Position numbers and translations under genes: made by a program
Assembly: GCA_023424725.1 (NCBI GenBank)
Contig: JAFADQ010000050.1
Span: 1 to 7,950 of the forward strand
From: Bacteroidota bacterium
GTDB taxonomy: Bacteria; Bacteroidota; Bacteroidia; Cytophagales; Hymenobacteraceae
DNA: 7,950 bases
Direction of reading: 5' to 3'
Shown here: piece after piece, positions 5,082-7,950 of the stretch
Position numbering within the stretch: position 1 is the stretch's first letter
Layout: each line of letters starts with the position of its first letter
Notes under the pieces: generated by a model
Database searches by the model: none
Told to the model about the DNA's origin: nothing
What the model saw: only the letters and a program-made list of their open reading frames with translations

Positions 5082-7778
5082 TTAGTTTGCCATATCTTTT
5101 TTCCGCTTCATTCCATACTCCAGAATGCCGTCTATAAAATCGTAAGGTTTGTAGCCTTGTATGGAAGTTTGGTGGAAGATGCAGGTGGCAGGCGTCATGC
5201 CCGGCAATGAGTTTATCTCGATGATGATGGTTTCGGCGCGGTTATCGTCGTAAACCCGCACAAAAGCGTCTATCCGGGCGTAGCCTTCTACGTTTAGTAC
5301 TTGCGCCACCTGCTTTAGATGTTCTTTTACCTGATCGGAAATAAACTGCCGCGTTTCCGGATCTGGCGCATACCGGGCGGGCGTGATATTCTGCCCTTCG
5401 CCGGCCAGAAACTTTTCTTCTAAAGATAGAACCTCGCCCGATGCCAGCGCTTCGGATGCCTCAAAAATTTCGTATTCTACCTCGCCGTTATCCAGTTTCC
5501 GGGTTAATAAGCCACCCGTAATTTCAAGGAAATGCTTCGCGCCGTTTGGCCCTATCAGCTCTTCAACCAGGAACTCCATCTTGCACGGAAACTCCTCTTT
5601 ATAGCCTAATGCCAGTGTTTTTGCCTCTTCCAGCAACAGGTCGTCGCCGGGGCGGAAGATCATGCGCGCGAACGCCTCCAGTTCGGCGCGGGTTTTTATC
5701 TTTTTTACGGCAGAGCTGCAGCCATCGTCGGCAGGTTTGGCGATAAGCGGATAGCCAAATTGGCCTTCCAGTTGGTTTAGCAAAGTTTCTTTATCAGCAT
5801 CCCAATCCTGGCGGCTAACCATGCGGTGTTTGGCCACCGGTATTCCGTGCGCGGCCAGTATCTCGTTGGTTTCGAACTTATTAATGGTAATTCTTGAGCT
5901 TTCTACTCCGGAGCCGTTGTACGGAATATTAAATTTCTCGAGCCCGGCCTGCAAAGCGCCATCTTCTCCAGGGCGGCCGTGCAGCGCGATAAAAACGACA
6001 TCTACTAGTTCCGGTAATTCTGACATCGCCAACAATTGCGGCTTGCAGATGGCGTTGTTGGTGTATTTGGCTGTAATTCCGGCGGCTTCTGTGGTTATTT
6101 CTTGTAAAACCGGATGCTGCCCGCCACCATTTTCGTAAAACTCTATGCGCTCCTTAATATCGTCGGCATTGTCTTTCAGCATCATATTTACCGGAATTTG
6201 GTAAAGTTTGTGCTCTTGCGCGTTGCCTGTTAAAAACACCGGAACGGGCTCGTATTTAGCAGATGAGGATAGTTTTTCGTAAATATTCCGGCCGCTTTCT
6301 ACAGAAATATGGCGCTCGGAACTGTAACCGCCCATAATAACGGCCACGCGCACCTTATCGTGTTCGTGCTTGTGCTGCTCGTCTATTGAGGTATCTAATT
6401 TGGCAAGCAACTGCCGCAACGTGTGGGTTTGTTTACCGCTTTTAATACGCTCGGCAAGCGATGTGCGGATAATATACGTTAAAAACTGTGAAGGATTTAA
6501 CCCGATTTCGGCAGCCTGATGAAAGAAAAATGAGCTGGGCAACATGCCCGAGGTAGTGTTCGGGTCGTTCAGAAAAACTTCGCCTCCGGCCGTAATAAAC
6601 CCATCTAACCGGGCATACACATTAAAATTAAAGGCTTTAAATAAGCGTTCGCAATCTTTCCGGATTTCCCTGATCTGCTCTACCGGCAAATCTATGGGCG
6701 TTACTTTGCGGCTCAGGCCGGGCAGGTATTTAGAGCGGTAATCGAAAACGTCGTTGCCTTTTATGATCTCGGTAGGCGGTAGCGCTACCGGTTCGCCGGC
6801 TTCGTTCTGCACCACAATACACGAAAATTCTTTGCCCGAAATAAAGCTTTCTACCAGCACCTGCGCCTCGTTGTGCACATTGGTTAGAATTACTTCTTCT
6901 GCTTCGTTAGCAGATAATTTTTCTTCCAGCTTTTGCAGCAATTCTTCCGGATGAAAGATCTCTTCGCCCTGCAGTAAAACCGGCATGCCAATTCCTTCGC
7001 GGATATCTACGAGCTGGCGCAGACTCTGTACTTTTTGCTGAAGATTAAGTTTGTTCCAATCGGCGACGCGGTAAGTTTTCTTAAAGAAGCTTTTTTCTAC
7101 GGCGGCCTCAAACTCGGTAAAACTATTGTTGCGCACAATAGAAACGCCGATAGACGAGCCCTGGTGCGGCGCTTTTATCACCAGGGGCAGGCCCAGTTTT
7201 TCTTTTAAATTATCGAATAATTGCTCTCTGTTGCCCTGTTTTTCCCAGTCGGCAGCATTAATAATATCTACTTTAGGGTTGCGGAAACCGCTGGTTTGCA
7301 GCAAGGTGCGTTGCGCCACTTTGTCTATCCCGATGGCGGAGGGCAAAATTCCGGATCCGGTGTAGGGTATATTGTACCACTCCAGCAAGCCTTGTATGTT
7401 GCCGTCTTCGCCGTAAGGGCCGTGCAGGGTAAGGAAAGCCAGATCGAAGTAATCTTTAAACTGATGAAGCTGAATTGGGCGGCCAACCTGCGCAGCGATT
7501 TGCTCTAATTCTGAGTCTGATAGCTGCCCAAGCGACTCTATATAGATCTGAAAACCGTGTTTGGAGGCAGGCAAAGAAGCCGCGGGCGGGTAAAAATCGC
7601 GGATGGTGCCTTTGTAAATATATTGCCAATCCAGCAGGATAAAGCGCCCGAGGCTATCTACAAATACCGGAATGGCCTCGAAAAGGGTTTTATCGAGGTT
7701 GTCGTAAACGGTGCGGCCACCCGCAAAAGAAATTTCACGCTCGCGGGAGGGTCCGCCAAAAATAATTCCTATTCTCAC
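5082..7778 (-). CDS. ddl: Tandem-fused (double) D-alanine--D-alanine ligase
   Basis: D-Ala-D-Ala ligases (ATP-grasp, cytoplasmic) join two D-alanines using ATP for the peptidoglycan precursor; single enzymes have about 300-370 residues. This one has 898 from GTG 7778 (918 from ATG 7838) and contains two whole modules. Numbering below is from the ATG. N-half (21-475): GGPSREREIS (28-37), HGPYGEDG (139-146), YTGSG (159-163), KAPHQGSSIG (222-231), FDYRSKYLPG omega-loop (365-374), YARLDGF (408-414) and NDPNTTSGM (424-432). C-half (495-910): MGGYSSERHIS (502-512), HGRPGEDG (620-627), YNGSG (640-644), KPADDGCSSA (701-710), YARIDAF (853-859) and EINSLPGM (874-881). A charged, His-rich linker (about 485-495) joins them. 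The GTG start is chosen because V21 begins the conserved first strand, the 20 residues before it look unrelated to the family, and a TAnnTTTG element lies inside them. Both halves depart from consensus (see findings), so which half is active is uncertain. Confidence 0.88.
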   Translation of the reverse strand: MRIGIIFGGPSREREISFAGGRTVYDNLDKTLFEAIPVFVDSLGRFILLDWQYIYKGTIRDFYPPAASLPASKHGFQIYIESLGQLSDSELEQIAAQVGRPIQLHQFKDYFDLAFLTLHGPYGEDGNIQGLLEWYNIPYTGSGILPSAIGIDKVAQRTLLQTSGFRNPKVDIINAADWEKQGNREQLFDNLKEKLGLPLVIKAPHQGSSIGVSIVRNNSFTEFEAAVEKSFFKKTYRVADWNKLNLQQKVQSLRQLVDIREGIGMPVLLQGEEIFHPEELLQKLEEKLSANEAEEVILTNVHNEAQVLVESFISGKEFSCIVVQNEAGEPVALPPTEIIKGNDVFDYRSKYLPGLSRKVTPIDLPVEQIREIRKDCERLFKAFNFNVYARLDGFITAGGEVFLNDPNTTSGMLPSSFFFHQAAEIGLNPSQFLTYIIRTSLAERIKSGKQTHTLRQLLAKLDTSIDEQHKHEHDKVRVAVIMGGYSSERHISVESGRNIYEKLSSSAKYEPVPVFLTGNAQEHKLYQIPVNMMLKDNADDIKERIEFYENGGGQHPVLQEITTEAAGITAKYTNNAICKPQLLAMSELPELVDVVFIALHGRPGEDGALQAGLEKFNIPYNGSGVESSRITINKFETNEILAAHGIPVAKHRMVSRQDWDADKETLLNQLEGQFGYPLIAKPADDGCSSAVKKIKTRAELEAFARMIFRPGDDLLLEEAKTLALGYKEEFPCKMEFLVEELIGPNGAKHFLEITGGLLTRKLDNGEVEYEIFEASEALASGEVLSLEEKFLAGEGQNITPARYAPDPETRQFISDQVKEHLKQVAQVLNVEGYARIDAFVRVYDDNRAETIIIEINSLPGMTPATCIFHQTSIQGYKPYDFIDGILEYGMKRKKDMAN

Positions 7779-7782
7779 TTTG

Positions 7783-7790
7783 CAAAGATA
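7783..7790 (-). promoter_or_regulatory. Bacteroidota-type -7 promoter element before ddl
   Basis: The minus strand reads TATCTTTG, an exact match to the Bacteroidota -7 consensus TAnnTTTG, ending 4 nt before GTG 7778. No TTG is found 17-23 nt upstream, so the -33 element is poor. If used, transcription would start at or next to the GTG, giving a leaderless or nearly leaderless mRNA. It would exclude ATG 7838 as the start for that transcript. Confidence 0.4.
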
Positions 7791-7866
7791 ACATATAGGT
7801 TGGCAGTTTTGGCTTTCGGGCACAAGGTTGCGTTGCATTTTACCCTAAACTTATTTCTGTTTCCAT

Positions 7867-7886
7867 GGTCTGTGCCTTCACAGACC
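7867..7886. repeat. REP-like palindrome, copy 1
   Basis: GGTCTGTG-CCTT-CACAGACC is a perfect 8-bp stem with a 4-nt loop. It is the exact reverse complement of the 20-mer at 7928-7947. It lies upstream of the ddl gene and outside any convincing coding sequence. Confidence 0.8.
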
Positions 7887-7927
7887 ACCTGCAGGGGCCA
7901 AAAATAAGGTTATCACGCACCAAATTC

Positions 7928-7947
7928 GGTCTGTGAAGGCACAGACC
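7928..7947. repeat. REP-like palindrome, copy 2 (inverted)
   Basis: GGTCTGTG-AAGG-CACAGACC is a perfect 8-bp stem with a 4-nt loop, extended by a C-G pair to 7927-7948. It is identical to copy 1 on the opposite strand, with 41 nt between the two. Together they can form two small hairpins or one 20-bp stem. The window ends 3 nt later, so further copies may follow. Confidence 0.8.
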
Positions 7948-7950
7948 GAG

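Noticed and set aside
5082..7778. The double ligase as an assembly duplication
   Set aside because: The two halves share motifs but differ at most positions, have different lengths and loops, and are joined in one clean frame.
7557..7907. Plus-strand open frame of 116 codons opposite the start of ddl
   Set aside because: It lies antisense to a clearly conserved coding region, runs through the palindrome, shows no recognisable domain, and has the look of a chance frame.

Overview
The window looks like a chromosome segment of a Bacteroidota bacterium, most likely order Cytophagales (Hymenobacter/Pontibacter/Adhaeribacter-like). The evidence is a secreted protein with a type IX secretion C-terminal sorting domain, a TAnnTTTG-type promoter element, little Shine-Dalgarno use and moderate GC (roughly 50% outside the low-GC insert). 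I do not assign a genus from sequence alone.

Layout: one gene lies on the + strand at the left end, an M50 site-2-type intramembrane metalloprotease (22-1161). It converges on a six-gene minus-strand series. A hairpin with T-tracts on both sides at 1293-1328 separates the two. Read in the direction of transcription (right to left), the minus-strand series is: a double-length D-alanine--D-alanine ligase (about 7778 to 5082), an MntA-like nucleotidyltransferase antitoxin (5071-4739), a HepT-like HEPN toxin (4770-4441), a membrane-anchored triple-PASTA protein (4363-3590), a T9SS-exported protein (3507-1660) and a single-domain rhodanese (1638-1345). Gaps are short (10 nt, a 32-nt overlap, 77, 82 and 21 nt), so co-transcription of much of the series is plausible.

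Functionally, the ligase and the PASTA protein form a cell-wall pair: one makes the D-Ala-D-Ala terminus of the peptidoglycan precursor, and the other carries domains of a family known to bind peptidoglycan or its fragments. The toxin-antitoxin pair sits between them. It is clearly lower in GC (about 42% against 53-62% in hand-counted neighbouring stretches) and has a tandem 7-bp repeat at its downstream edge, so it looks like a later insertion.

The most unusual item is the ligase. It is a head-to-tail fusion of two complete but divergent Ddl/ATP-grasp modules, and each half departs from the Ddl consensus at different active-site positions. The right edge, upstream of the ligase, carries two identical 20-bp palindromes in opposite orientation (REP-like). 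I see no rRNA, tRNA, CRISPR array, transposase or phage gene.
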